From assembly GCA_934454145.1 (NCBI GenBank), contig CAKSFT010000004.1, positions 197,054-261,053 on the forward strand: a stretch of 64,000 nt of DNA, read 5' to 3'. A program made the position numbers and the translations under genes. How positions within the stretch are numbered: the first letter of the stretch is position 1; each line of letters starts with the position of its first letter. This document shows positions 8,808 through 18,800 of this stretch, piece after piece. Under the pieces are notes generated by a model. The model did no database searches. It saw only the letters and a program-made list of their open reading frames with translations, and was not told where the DNA came from. The DNA comes from an uncultured Clostridia bacterium (lineage in GTDB: Bacteria; Bacillota; Clostridia; UBA1381).

Positions 8808-9956
8808 ATGGAAATGGTGCAAAAAAACAAATTCCAATGTACAGGATGCGGAGTTTGCCGCTATAAGTGCCCAAAAGACGCAATCACAATGTCACGAGAT
8901 GATGAGGGTTTTCTATATCCCTTTATTGATACAAAACAATGTATAAAATGCAACTTATGCAGAGATATATGCCCTAACCATAATGTCGTGAATGAGTATG
9001 AATCAAAAGTATATGCTGTAAAAAACAAAAATGACGACATTCGTAAAAAAAGCACTTCCGGCGGATTATTTACAGTGTTGTCCAATAGTTTTATCAAGAA
9101 TCTCGACGTTGTGTGCGGCTGTGTCTTGGATGAAGAACTTAACCCCGTACATATTGTGACCAATGTCCCCGAACAACGGGACTCTATGCGCGATTCAAAA
9201 TATGTTCAAAGCGACATACATGATATTTTCCCCGTTATTGAACCTTTCCTGAATGCCGGAAAAAAAGTTTTGTTTACCGGTACACCTTGTCAAACCGCCG
9301 CGGTTCTCAAGGCTTTTGAGAATCACAAAAACATCTCATGTTTATATACATGCGATATAGTATGCCATGGGGTTCCAAGCCCGCAAATATTTAAAGAGCA
9401 TGTTGCTTACCTTGAAAAAAAACATCATTCAAAAATACTTGGAGCTAAATTCAGAGCAAAAGAATTGGGATGGGGAAAAAGCAACAAACGCATGATTAAA
9501 TTTTATACGGACAAAGGCGTGTTGTACGACGAATTGTTTTATAAATTATATTTTAATTTTAATATCATTTCAAGACCGTCATGTGAACATTGCCAATTTG
9601 CAAGCCTTCACCGCAATTCTGATTTCACTATTGGCGATTTTTGGGGAATTGAAAAGTTTTACCCTGATTTTTATGATGAACTTGGCGTTTCCCTTATGTT
9701 GGTTAACACAGAAAAAGGCGAACGCCTAATGAACGAAATAAAAGATGAACTGAATATAAAAGTAAGCACAAAAGAGTATTGCGTAAAAGAAAATCCGCGC
9801 CTGGAAACACCCCCCATATTTGACAAACGACGCGCAAAGCTATTTGACGACTATAAAAAACACGGATATCCATATATAGTAAAAAATTATATTACTCCAT
9901 CAATATTTACACGGATAAAGAAAAAATTTATAACCAAATTAAAAGGAGTGCATTAA
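8808..9956 (+). CDS. FrhB/FdhB-like iron-sulfur flavoprotein, second copy
   Basis: 382 residues from ATG 8808. The open frame runs back into the previous gene, but similarity to the 6468 homologue begins only at KFQCTGCGVCRYKCP. Two 4Fe-4S motifs are visible (CTGCGVCRYKCP and CIKCNLCRDICP), then STSGGLFTVLS, FTGTPCQTAAV, VCHGVPSP and CEHCQFASLH. AAGGGG lies about 12 bases before the ATG, which is rather far, so a start a few codons away is possible. It pairs with the pyruvyl transferase just upstream. Function is unknown beyond probable flavin and iron-sulfur redox chemistry. Confidence 0.8.
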   Translation: MEMVQKNKFQCTGCGVCRYKCPKDAITMSRDDEGFLYPFIDTKQCIKCNLCRDICPNHNVVNEYESKVYAVKNKNDDIRKKSTSGGLFTVLSNSFIKNLDVVCGCVLDEELNPVHIVTNVPEQRDSMRDSKYVQSDIHDIFPVIEPFLNAGKKVLFTGTPCQTAAVLKAFENHKNISCLYTCDIVCHGVPSPQIFKEHVAYLEKKHHSKILGAKFRAKELGWGKSNKRMIKFYTDKGVLYDELFYKLYFNFNIISRPSCEHCQFASLHRNSDFTIGDFWGIEKFYPDFYDELGVSLMLVNTEKGERLMNEIKDELNIKVSTKEYCVKENPRLETPPIFDKRRAKLFDDYKKHGYPYIVKNYITPSIFTRIKKKFITKLKGVH

Positions 9957-9957
9957 C

Positions 9958-11004
9958 ATGTTCAAAAACAAAACATTACTCATAACAGGCGGAACGGGGT
10001 CTTTCGGCAATGCTGTCCTGAACCGTTTTCTCCAAACCGATATAGGCGAAATACGCATATTCTCGCGCGATGAAAAAAAGCAGGACGATATGCGTCATGA
10101 GTATCAGGTGCAATATCCGGAGGCAAGCAGTAAAATCAAGTTCTACATAGGCGATGTGCGTGACCCGCAAAGTGTGAAAAATGCCATGCATGGCGTAGAC
10201 TATATATTCCACGCGGCGGCACTCAAGCAAGTCCCCTCCTGTGAATTTTTCCCGGTTGAAGCCGTGAAAACAAATGTGCTCGGCACCGACAATGTGTTGA
10301 CCGCAGCCATAGATGAAGGCGTAAAAAAAGTTATATGCCTCTCCACCGACAAAGCAGCATACCCCGTAAATGCCATGGGCACATCAAAAGCAATGATGGA
10401 AAAGGTTGTTGTGTCAAAATCAAGAACCGTTTCGCCGGACAAAACCCTTATCTGCTGCACACGATACGGCAATGTCATGTGCTCGCGCGGTTCTGTAATC
10501 CCGCTCTGGATTGAGCAGATAAAGGAAGGGGAACCCATCACCATCACAGAACCGAAAATGACAAGATTTATCATGAGCCTTGAAGAAGCTGTGGAATTGG
10601 TTATCTTTGCATTTACAAATGCCGACAGCGGTGATATAATGGTACAAAAAGCCCCGGCATGCACCATTGAGGTGCTTGCAAAAGCAGTAAAAGAGTTGTT
10701 TGACAAGGAAAATAATTCTCCGATAAAGGTAATCGGCATACGCCACGGCGAAAAAATGTACGAAACATTGCTCACAAACGAAGAATGTGCGCATGCCGTG
10801 GACATGGGCAATTTCTACAGAGTCCCGGCGGACAAGCGCGACCTGAATTATGACAAATACTTCAAAGACGGTGATGCAAAGAGAAATCCCCTCACAGAGT
10901 TTAATTCAAACAACACGGAGCTTTTGGATGTAGAACAAGTCAAGGAAAAACTGCTGTCGCTGAAATACATCAGAGATGAGCTGGCAAGTCAGGAGATAAA
11001 ATAA
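9958..11004 (+). CDS. capE: UDP-GlcNAc 4,6-dehydratase/5-epimerase (CapE-like)
   Basis: A 348-residue short-chain dehydrogenase/reductase. TGGTGSFG near residue 10 is the NAD(P)-binding loop, and STDKAAYPVNAMGTSK near residue 125 contains the CapE-type active site. It should convert UDP-GlcNAc to the 4-keto-6-deoxy-L-talo/arabino intermediate, the first step to UDP-N-acetyl-L-fucosamine. Length is close to Staphylococcus CapE. It starts one base after the previous stop. The reductase and epimerase genes follow directly, which supports the assignment strongly. Confidence 0.9.
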   Translation: MFKNKTLLITGGTGSFGNAVLNRFLQTDIGEIRIFSRDEKKQDDMRHEYQVQYPEASSKIKFYIGDVRDPQSVKNAMHGVDYIFHAAALKQVPSCEFFPVEAVKTNVLGTDNVLTAAIDEGVKKVICLSTDKAAYPVNAMGTSKAMMEKVVVSKSRTVSPDKTLICCTRYGNVMCSRGSVIPLWIEQIKEGEPITITEPKMTRFIMSLEEAVELVIFAFTNADSGDIMVQKAPACTIEVLAKAVKELFDKENNSPIKVIGIRHGEKMYETLLTNEECAHAVDMGNFYRVPADKRDLNYDKYFKDGDAKRNPLTEFNSNNTELLDVEQVKEKLLSLKYIRDELASQEIK

Positions 11005-12158
11005 TGAAAGTTTTGGTTACCGGTGCAAAGGGATTTGTCGGCAAGAACCTTTGCGAAACACTGAAAAACATAAAAGACGGAAAGGACCGCACGCGCGGGG
11101 TGCAGATTGACGAAATCTTTGAATATGACATTGACTCCCCTGAAAACATGCTTGATACATACACAAAAGAATGTGATTTTGTGTTCCATCTTGCCGGCGT
11201 AAACCGCCCAAAAGATGAAGAAGAATTTATGAAGGGAAACTTTGGCTTTACCTCTGTGATTCTGGACAGCCTGAAAAAGCACGGCAACAAGTGCCCGTTT
11301 TTAATCACATCATCAATCCAGGCGGCGCTTGACAATCCATACGGCAAAAGCAAAAAGGCCGGGGAAGACCTGATATTCTCATACGGCACAGAAAACGGTG
11401 TAAAAACCCTTGTATACCGCTTAGCCAATGTTTTTGGAAAATGGTGCAGACCAAATTATAACAGCGCCGTTGCGACATTCTGCTACAACATCGCTCACTC
11501 GCTCCCGATAACGGTAAACAACCGCGAGCACATGATGACGCTTGTTTATATTGATGACGTTGTGGACGAGCTTATACATGCTCTTTGCGGACATGCTTAT
11601 AAAGAAAACGATTTTTGCAAAATCCCGGTTGAACACAAAATAAAGCTGGGCGAAATTGCAGATATGCTTTACAGCTTCAAAGAAAGCAGAACAACAAAAA
11701 TCGTCCCCGATATGACAGAAGGGTCATTTTCCAAAAAGCTGTATTCCACATATCTTTCATACCTTGAACCGGACGATTTTTCATATAAGCTGAACATGAA
11801 CTGCGATGCACGCGGAAGCTTCACCGAGATTCTGCGCACCGAGAAGTCCGGGCAATTCAGCGTGAATATTTCCAAACCCGGCATAACAAAGGGGCAGCAC
11901 TGGCATCACACAAAATGCGAGAAATTTGTCGTAGTAAGCGGACACGGGCTGATTCAACTGAGAAAAATCGGCACTGACGATGTGATAAACTATGAAGTCG
12001 GCGGCGAGGAAATAACCGTTGTCGACATGATTCCCGGTTATACGCATAATATTATAAATCTTTCGGATTCAAAAGACCTTGTGACCTTTATGTGGTGCAA
12101 TGAATGTTTTGACCCCCAAAAACCCGACACTTATTTTGAAGAGGTGGAGAAGAAATGA
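11004..12158 (+). CDS. capF: CapF-like bifunctional 4-reductase with C-terminal cupin
   Basis: 384 residues. The N-terminal 250 residues are an NAD(P)-dependent reductase (VTGAKGFVGKN; PYGKSKKAGE as active-site region). The C-terminal 110 residues are a cupin, with GSFTEILRT and the metal-binding KGQHWHHTKCEKFVVV. This two-domain layout is that of CapF, which reduces the product of CapE to UDP-N-acetyl-6-deoxy-L-talosamine. It shares one base with the capE stop (TAATG) and overlaps capG by four (ATGA), so the three are translationally coupled. Confidence 0.9.
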   Translation: MKVLVTGAKGFVGKNLCETLKNIKDGKDRTRGVQIDEIFEYDIDSPENMLDTYTKECDFVFHLAGVNRPKDEEEFMKGNFGFTSVILDSLKKHGNKCPFLITSSIQAALDNPYGKSKKAGEDLIFSYGTENGVKTLVYRLANVFGKWCRPNYNSAVATFCYNIAHSLPITVNNREHMMTLVYIDDVVDELIHALCGHAYKENDFCKIPVEHKIKLGEIADMLYSFKESRTTKIVPDMTEGSFSKKLYSTYLSYLEPDDFSYKLNMNCDARGSFTEILRTEKSGQFSVNISKPGITKGQHWHHTKCEKFVVVSGHGLIQLRKIGTDDVINYEVGGEEITVVDMIPGYTHNIINLSDSKDLVTFMWCNECFDPQKPDTYFEEVEKK

Positions 12159-13297
12159 ATAAATTGAAACTCATGACAATAATCGGCACACGCCCTGAAA
12201 TTATACGCCTGAGTGCTTGTATAAAAGCGTGCGACAAATATTTTAATCAGATTTTGGTGCATACGGGTCAAAACTGGGACTATACCCTCAACCAAGTTTT
12301 TTTTGACGACCTTGGTCTGCGCGCACCGGACTACTATCTTGACGCTGTCGGCAGCAATCTCGGAGAAACTATGGGCAACATCATCGCAAAGTCGTATGAG
12401 CTTATGGAAAAAGAAAAACCGGACGCGGTTTTTGTTTTGGGCGACACCAATTCCTGTCTTTCCGTAATCGGTGCAAAAAGACTGCATATCCCAATCTTCC
12501 ACATGGAAGCAGGCAACAGATGCTTTGACGAATGTCTTCCCGAGGAAACAAACAGGCGTATCGTTGACATCATATCCGACGTAAACTTGTGCTATTCGGA
12601 GCATGCCAGAAGATATCTGAATGCTTCGGGTGTAGCAAAAGAGCGCACATATGTTGTCGGTTCCCCCATGGCAGAGGTTTTGAAAAGCAATCTCGAACAG
12701 ATAAAAAACAGCCGTATACTGGAAACACTGGGGCTTTCAAAAGGCAAATATATCCTTTTGTCGGCGCATCGTGAAGAAAACATCGACACGGAACAGAACT
12801 TTTTCAACCTCATGAATGCCGTAAACGCAATGGCAGAAAAGTATGACATGCCTATACTTTATTCGTGTCACCCAAGAAGCAAAAAATTTATAGAAAAAAG
12901 AGGATTCACCTTTGACAAGCGTGTCATACAGCATCAACCGCTGGGATTCCACGATTACAACAATCTCCAGATGAATGCCTTTGCCGTCGTTTCGGACAGC
13001 GGCACACTCCCCGAGGAAAGCAGTTTCTTCCTCTCTGTCGGCAACCCGATACCGGCAGTGTGCATAAGAACCAGCACAGAGCGCCCCGAGGCGCTTGACA
13101 AAGGCAACTTTATACTGGCAGGCATCACAACCGACCAGGTTTTGAGAGCCGTTGACACAGCCGTAGAGATGAACAAAAACGGTGACCTTGGCATACCCGT
13201 GCCGAACTATACCGATGAAAATGTATCAGTAAAAGTCGTAAAACTTATCCAAAGCTACACCGGAATCGTAAACAAGATGGTGTGGCGCAAAAATTAA
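12155..13297 (+). CDS. capG: UDP-N-acetyl-sugar 2-epimerase (CapG-like)
   Basis: A 380-residue non-hydrolysing UDP-N-acetyl-sugar 2-epimerase. IIGTRPEIIRL at the start, GDTNS near residue 108, FHMEAGNRCFDE near residue 120 and SDSGTLPEE near residue 283 are family signatures. After CapE and CapF it should make UDP-N-acetyl-L-fucosamine. The RCFDE form after HMEAGN is the variant seen in CapG/WbjD rather than MnaA/WecB. It overlaps capF by 4 bp. Confidence 0.9.
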   Translation: MNKLKLMTIIGTRPEIIRLSACIKACDKYFNQILVHTGQNWDYTLNQVFFDDLGLRAPDYYLDAVGSNLGETMGNIIAKSYELMEKEKPDAVFVLGDTNSCLSVIGAKRLHIPIFHMEAGNRCFDECLPEETNRRIVDIISDVNLCYSEHARRYLNASGVAKERTYVVGSPMAEVLKSNLEQIKNSRILETLGLSKGKYILLSAHREENIDTEQNFFNLMNAVNAMAEKYDMPILYSCHPRSKKFIEKRGFTFDKRVIQHQPLGFHDYNNLQMNAFAVVSDSGTLPEESSFFLSVGNPIPAVCIRTSTERPEALDKGNFILAGITTDQVLRAVDTAVEMNKNGDLGIPVPNYTDENVSVKVVKLIQSYTGIVNKMVWRKN

Positions 13298-13310
13298 AAC
13301 AAAGGACATT

Positions 13311-14492
13311 ATGGCCATGAAAACTGTCTGCAACTTTTTGATAAGCGCTGTCAGGGCTGCACTGACCGACTGTAAAGCACAGCAGCCTCCCGAAAATTTT
13401 GACTGGAACCGCTTTGCAAAACTCACAAAAAGACACAAAGTGTCTGCCATTGTCAGCTCCGGGCTGTATGCCTCCGGGATTGTACCGCCAAAGGAAATAA
13501 AAGACAAGCTTGAACTTGAAACAAGCCTGTTTTTGCTTCTCGACGTAAATCAGAAAACCGCCGCCGCAGAGCTTTTTCAAGGCTTTGAATCGCACAGGCT
13601 TGCATATATGCCCATGAAAGGATACAATATAAAGAAATTTTATCCGAAAAGTTATATGCGTTATATGTGTGACATTGACATACTGATTGACGATTCAAGA
13701 TATGCCGAATATTCCTCTGTCATGGCGGATTTGGGATATGTTGAAGAAAACGAAAGCGACCATGAACACATATTTACAAAAAAACCGCTGATAAATATTG
13801 AGCTCCACAAAAGAATTGTCCCCAGCTATGACACCGATTTGTACGGATATTATGGCGACGGATGGAGCAAAGCGGAAAAGGCATCGGGCGAATATGGATA
13901 TTCGTACTCAGGCGAGAACCAATATATTTACCTTGTGGTTCACCTTGCAAAACATTACCGCAGTGCAGGGATAGGGTTGATTCATTTTATTGACTTGTAT
14001 GTCATAAACAGCAAAACCCAATATGACCGCGGCTATATAGACAGCGAACTGAAAAACCTCGGGCTTTATGAGTTTCACCAAAACATACTGAAGCTTTTGG
14101 GGGTATGGTTTTGTGGCAGTGAAGATGACAAAACAACAGCCGCCATGACAAGACACATATTTCTGAGCGGAGCATATGGGAACGCACAAAACCGCGCCGC
14201 CGCCGAAACCCTGCGCGGTGTCAAAAAATATGGGAACAAAAAAGCATCACACAGGGCAAAAAAAATGGAAATGATTTTCCCTTCGCCAAAGGCGCTTTCG
14301 GAAAGTTTCCCTGTCTTGAAAAAACATCCGGCTCTATATCCGTTTTTATTGCTTTTCAGGAATGTGCGTGCGCTCTTGTTCCGTCGCAAGAAAGCAACAG
14401 ATTATATGGAAAAAATAAAACCTGCAGATGAAAAACAAACAGACATGCTGGCATCTCACCTGGAAGATGTCGGGCTTAAAAATAAGGAGTGA
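13311..14492 (+). CDS. Uncharacterised nucleotidyltransferase family protein (NTP_transf_5-like)
   Basis: 393 residues resembling the uncharacterised nucleotidyltransferase family often found in surface polysaccharide loci. The segment MPMKGYNIKKFYP, then MCDIDILID near residue 122, gives a plausible G-x-D-x-D metal site, followed by INIELHKRI. ATG at 13311 has AGGA four bases upstream; ATG at 13317 has better spacing, so the start may be two codons later. It lies between capG and a UDP-sugar dehydrogenase. What it modifies (a sugar, lipid or protein) is not known. Confidence 0.65.
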   Translation: MAMKTVCNFLISAVRAALTDCKAQQPPENFDWNRFAKLTKRHKVSAIVSSGLYASGIVPPKEIKDKLELETSLFLLLDVNQKTAAAELFQGFESHRLAYMPMKGYNIKKFYPKSYMRYMCDIDILIDDSRYAEYSSVMADLGYVEENESDHEHIFTKKPLINIELHKRIVPSYDTDLYGYYGDGWSKAEKASGEYGYSYSGENQYIYLVVHLAKHYRSAGIGLIHFIDLYVINSKTQYDRGYIDSELKNLGLYEFHQNILKLLGVWFCGSEDDKTTAAMTRHIFLSGAYGNAQNRAAAETLRGVKKYGNKKASHRAKKMEMIFPSPKALSESFPVLKKHPALYPFLLLFRNVRALLFRRKKATDYMEKIKPADEKQTDMLASHLEDVGLKNKE

Positions 14493-14497
14493 AAATC

Positions 14498-15682
14498 ATG
14501 AAAATAGCGATTGCGGGCACAGGTTATGTGGGACTTTCAAATGCTGTGCTTCTGGCACAACACAACGAGGTCACGGCAGTAGACATTATCCCCGAAAAGG
14601 TTGAGATGATAAACAAAAAAAAATCCCCGATAATTGACAAAGAAATTGAAGATTATCTGAAAAACAAGCCCCTGAACCTCACCGCCACCACAGACGGCGA
14701 CAGTGCATATAAAGAGGCGGACTTTATCATTATTTCAACACCGACAAATTATGATGAAAAACTAAACTACTTCAACACCTCTTCGGTGGAAAGTGCCATA
14801 GAACAGGCAATGAAAGTGAACAAGAATGCAATAATTGTCATAAAATCCACCGTACCTGTCGGCTATACCGAGTCTGTGCGCAATAAATATAATAACAAAA
14901 ACATAATCTTTTCCCCCGAGTTCTTGCGTGAGGGGAGGGCACTTTATGACAACCTTTATCCCTCGAGGATTATTGTCGGCTCGCCCGAAGATGACTGCGA
15001 AATCCGCAAAAAAGCAAAGCTTTTTTCCTCACTTCTGGCAGAAGGAGCAATAAAAGAAAACATTGATATATTACACATAAATCCCACCGAAGCAGAAGCA
15101 GTGAAGCTGTTTGCCAACACATATCTTGCACTGCGTGTGGCATTTTTCAACGAGCTGGACACTTATGCAGAACTGCGCGGGCTGAACACAAAACAAATCA
15201 TAGAGGGTGTAGGGCTTGACCCGAGAATCGGTAATCACTACAACAATCCGTCATTTGGATACGGCGGCTATTGCCTGCCAAAGGATACAAAACAGCTTTT
15301 GGCAAACTATGAGGATGTGCCGAACAACATTATCGCCGCGATAGTCGACGCAAACAGAACCCGCAAGGACTTTATTGCAGAGAGAATTCTTGAAAAGAAC
15401 CCGACTGTTGTCGGGATATACCGCCTTACAATGAAATCAGGTTCTGACAACTTCCGCCAAAGCTCAATCCAGGGGGTCATGAAGAGAATAAAAGCAAAGG
15501 GCATCGAAGTCGTGATATACGAGCCGACCCTGAAGGAAGACAAATTTTTCAACTCCAGGGTTATAACTGACCTTGACGAATTTAAGCGCATATCCGATGT
15601 GATACTTGCCAACCGCTACAACAATGAAATTGCAGATGTTCTTGACAAGGTGTATACGCGAGATTTATATTTCAGAGATTGA
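14498..15682 (+). CDS. ugd: UDP-glucose/UDP-N-acetyl-sugar 6-dehydrogenase
   Basis: 394 residues. IAGTGYVGLSNAVLLA is the NAD-binding start, FSPEFLREGRAL and NPSFGYGGYCLPKDTKQL (catalytic cysteine near residue 255) define the UDP-sugar dehydrogenase family. It oxidises the C6 hydroxyl of a UDP-hexose to a uronic acid, giving an acidic capsule sugar. ATG at 14498 is preferred to an upstream GTG because AAGGAG is eight bases before it. It is the last gene of the operon; a terminator follows within 12 bp. Whether the substrate is UDP-glucose or an N-acetyl sugar is not certain. Confidence 0.87.
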   Translation: MKIAIAGTGYVGLSNAVLLAQHNEVTAVDIIPEKVEMINKKKSPIIDKEIEDYLKNKPLNLTATTDGDSAYKEADFIIISTPTNYDEKLNYFNTSSVESAIEQAMKVNKNAIIVIKSTVPVGYTESVRNKYNNKNIIFSPEFLREGRALYDNLYPSRIIVGSPEDDCEIRKKAKLFSSLLAEGAIKENIDILHINPTEAEAVKLFANTYLALRVAFFNELDTYAELRGLNTKQIIEGVGLDPRIGNHYNNPSFGYGGYCLPKDTKQLLANYEDVPNNIIAAIVDANRTRKDFIAERILEKNPTVVGIYRLTMKSGSDNFRQSSIQGVMKRIKAKGIEVVIYEPTLKEDKFFNSRVITDLDEFKRISDVILANRYNNEIADVLDKVYTRDLYFRD

Positions 15683-15693
15683 TATAACAAATA

Positions 15694-15729
15694 AAAATAC
15701 CACTTCAAGGTAACTTGAAGTGGTATTTT
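15694..15729 (+). terminator. Rho-independent terminator of the capsule operon
   Basis: Two 16-base arms (15694-15709 and 15714-15729) pair perfectly around a GTAA loop. A-rich and T-rich flanks let it work from either side. It lies 12 bases after the ugd stop. Confidence 0.95.
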
Positions 15730-15822
15730 ATTTATCCGTTTTCTAAAACATCAAAAGCTTTTTATCGCGCAATCCAAACGATTATTCGAATCATTTTCAA
15801 GCAAACCAAACAAATTACAAAC

Positions 15823-15854
15823 AAAAAAGGACTAACCGAAGTTAGTCCTTTTTT
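15823..15854 (-). terminator. Terminator downstream of the large SLH protein gene
   Basis: Fourteen-base arms around a CGAA tetraloop (arms 15823-15836 and 15841-15854), with runs of A on one side and T on the other. It lies 16 bases after the stop of the minus-strand SLH gene. Confidence 0.92.
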
Positions 15855-15869
15855 ATATCTCACACTGAA

Positions 15870-18800
15870 TTAGTCAGCAAAGATTACGAATACGTCTGTA
15901 GCAGCACCGTCTACAACCTTAGCAAATGCGAAGTATACGTCATTTGCAGTTGCAACTGTTTCGCTGTCTACTTTTGCACCCCAAGGAATGATTTCTGAAC
16001 CGTCTGCTGCATCAATTGTCTGTGATTCAGGGATTGATGTAGCCATTATGTCAGAAGCAACGCCTGCATAAAGCTGGTTGTCTTTTCTTGACTGTGTATA
16101 GTCAAATACATAAACCTTAGTGTCAGATGTGATGGAGATATCCATTACACCACCGTTGCTTGTGGTGAATGCAGCGTCCTTTGTACCGTCCTTCTTGATT
16201 TCAGCATCAAGATTTGTGTAAAGACCTGTGTAAGAACCTACAGAACCGTTTGCAACCTTACCAAGCTGGAAGTAACCTTCCTTCTTGTCTGTGATTACAC
16301 CGTAAACAAGTGATGTTGTATAGTCGCTCTTTTCAGCATCGTCCCAAGCTCTTGTCCAGTACTTAGCGTCTGAAGGAACTATAGCGAAGCTTGAGAAGTC
16401 TGTTGACAAGCTTGCTGCTGCTGTTGTAGCATAGTCTGTTCCCAAAGAAACCTTAGAAGCCTTGAAGATGATGTCGAGAGTATCGATATCGCCCTTGCTG
16501 TTTTCCTGGAATACTACTACGTCACCCTTCTTGATGAGGTTGGTGTAGTTAGAATCTGTGATTGCAGCGCCGTCTACTGTAGCATCGTCAGCGATGAACT
16601 TTGTTACCTTTTCGCCATTGTAGTAAACTTCCAAGCCGTAGCCTTCGTCACCGGCATCGTTTGTCTTTGTCTGGAGTGCCTTGTTGACAACAGCAAATCT
16701 TGTGTCATCTGTATAAGCGCCCTGACCTTCAAGAACGATTACCAACGGATATGTTCCGTCAGAGTTCTTTGTACCAAAGCCTACTGCGATGTATTCAACA
16801 CCGTCAGCAAATGTTGACTTCAATGAGCCCTTTACGAGGTCTGAATAGCTTACAGTCTTGTTAGCAGACCAATCTTTGTAGTATGTTGTAGCGTCAATGA
16901 TGTTTGTAGCATCATTCATCTTTACAGTACCAATTGCGTTTGTACGAACTTTATATTCGCTTGCACCAAGTTTTGAATAAGTAGCTTTTGTATCAGCAGG
17001 ATCAATCTTGTTCAAGAAGTTGAGGCTGATAATCTTGTTTGAAGAAGAAGAAATCTTGTATTCTACTACACGGTTTTCGATAGGAGTCTTGTTGCCGTTT
17101 CCTTCTGTTCCGGCGTAGTAAACTGCCTTGTTGATGTCAGCTTCTGTCATGCCAACCTTAGAAGTATCAATTTCTATAACCTTCTGTGTACCATCCGGGA
17201 AGTAGAACTGACCAACTTTGTTGTCATAAGCGTTTGAAGAATAATACTTGTCAATAACTGCGAGCTTAGCTGATGTAGCTTCGATATCATACTTGAATAT
17301 TCTGCCGAACATATCAAGATAGATTGTGTATTCGCTGCCCATTGTCATGCCGCTTTCCATTGAAGCATAATCCTTAACGAAAGAATACTTTTCGCCGCCG
17401 ATTGTTACAACTTCGTCGTCGCCGTCCTTACCGTTAACTTTACCTGTCTGAACATCTCTTGATACATAGATGTCGAAGAAGTTTGACTTGTCAGCTGTAG
17501 TAGCTGTTACATCATAAGCAATCGAGAGGACATCGTCCTTCTTGATGTCTGTGATAGCAACTTCTGCATCATTGTAGTAGATGTGATATTCAAGGTCTTC
17601 GTTGTCTTCTTTGTCAAGTGTCAAAGTGTTGCGGTCAATGTTAACCTTATCAGAGAATGTAATCTTCTTTGATGTTACAGAGTCAACCTTTGCAGTTGCG
17701 AAGTATTCAACATAGATGAAGTCATACTTGCCGTCTGCAGAAGCGCCTGCTGCGTAAACGTCAACCAATTCGATTGTACCAACAGTGTTGTTGATAACGT
17801 ATTTTTCTACGTTTGTTTTGTTAGCTGTAACTTCAACGCCGTTTACATAAAGCTTAACGTCCTTTGAAAGTTCATACTTTGTTGAACGTGTAGAATCTTC
17901 TGAAGCGAAGAACTTAAGCGGAGCCTTGTCTTTTACAGCTGTGCCGTCGAATACGTCTGCTGCATCATATTCGTCTTCGTCAAACAAGCCAAGATCCAGA
18001 GTAGCTGTCTTGTTCTTGCCTGAAGGAACAAAGCTGATGATTGTGTATTCGTCATCGTCGTTCTTTTGAACGATTGCATTTGCATATGTATTGATGTAGT
18101 CAGCAGCGTTTGTTTCGCCTGCGCTGATCTTTGTCAATACATAAGTAGCTTTTGTATCTACGTCAATGATATCGTCATTGTCGTATTTGTCTGACTTCTG
18201 AACTGAGAAATCAACTTCGTCAGCAGCATAAGAGCTGTCTGTCTTTGATGTCTTTGTTACAGAACCTTCAACGAGGTATGCGTCAAACTTTTCTGTAAGA
18301 AGAGTCTTGTAATACTTTGATTCTTCTCCGTCCTGCTTTTCAATGTTCGGGACAAATGTCTTTTCTGATGAAGAATAAGTCATACCCTTTGATTGAATGA
18401 TAGGAGTCTTCAATGCGTTGTAAACCAACTGTGCAACAATGCCTCTTGTTGCAGCAGCGTCACCGCTCATCGAGCAACCCTTTGTGATGCCTTCAGAATC
18501 AGCGATTGAAACATATCCTGACGGATAGCCGCCGTAGAATGTTGCATATTCTTCATAACCGAGGCAAGATACAATCATCTTAACGATCTGGTTGTATGTA
18601 ACTTCGCCGTCCGGCTTGAAGATGCCGCCGCCCATACCGTTGATAAACTTCTCTGTAACACCAACATTGATGAAACCTGAAGCCCAGTGATCAGCCGGTA
18701 CGTCTGTAAACTGTGTTGTGCCCATTCTGCCTTCAGCAGTAGCGAGCTTGTTTACCATTGCAACTATGATTTTAGCTGCTTCTGATCTTTTGATTGTCTT

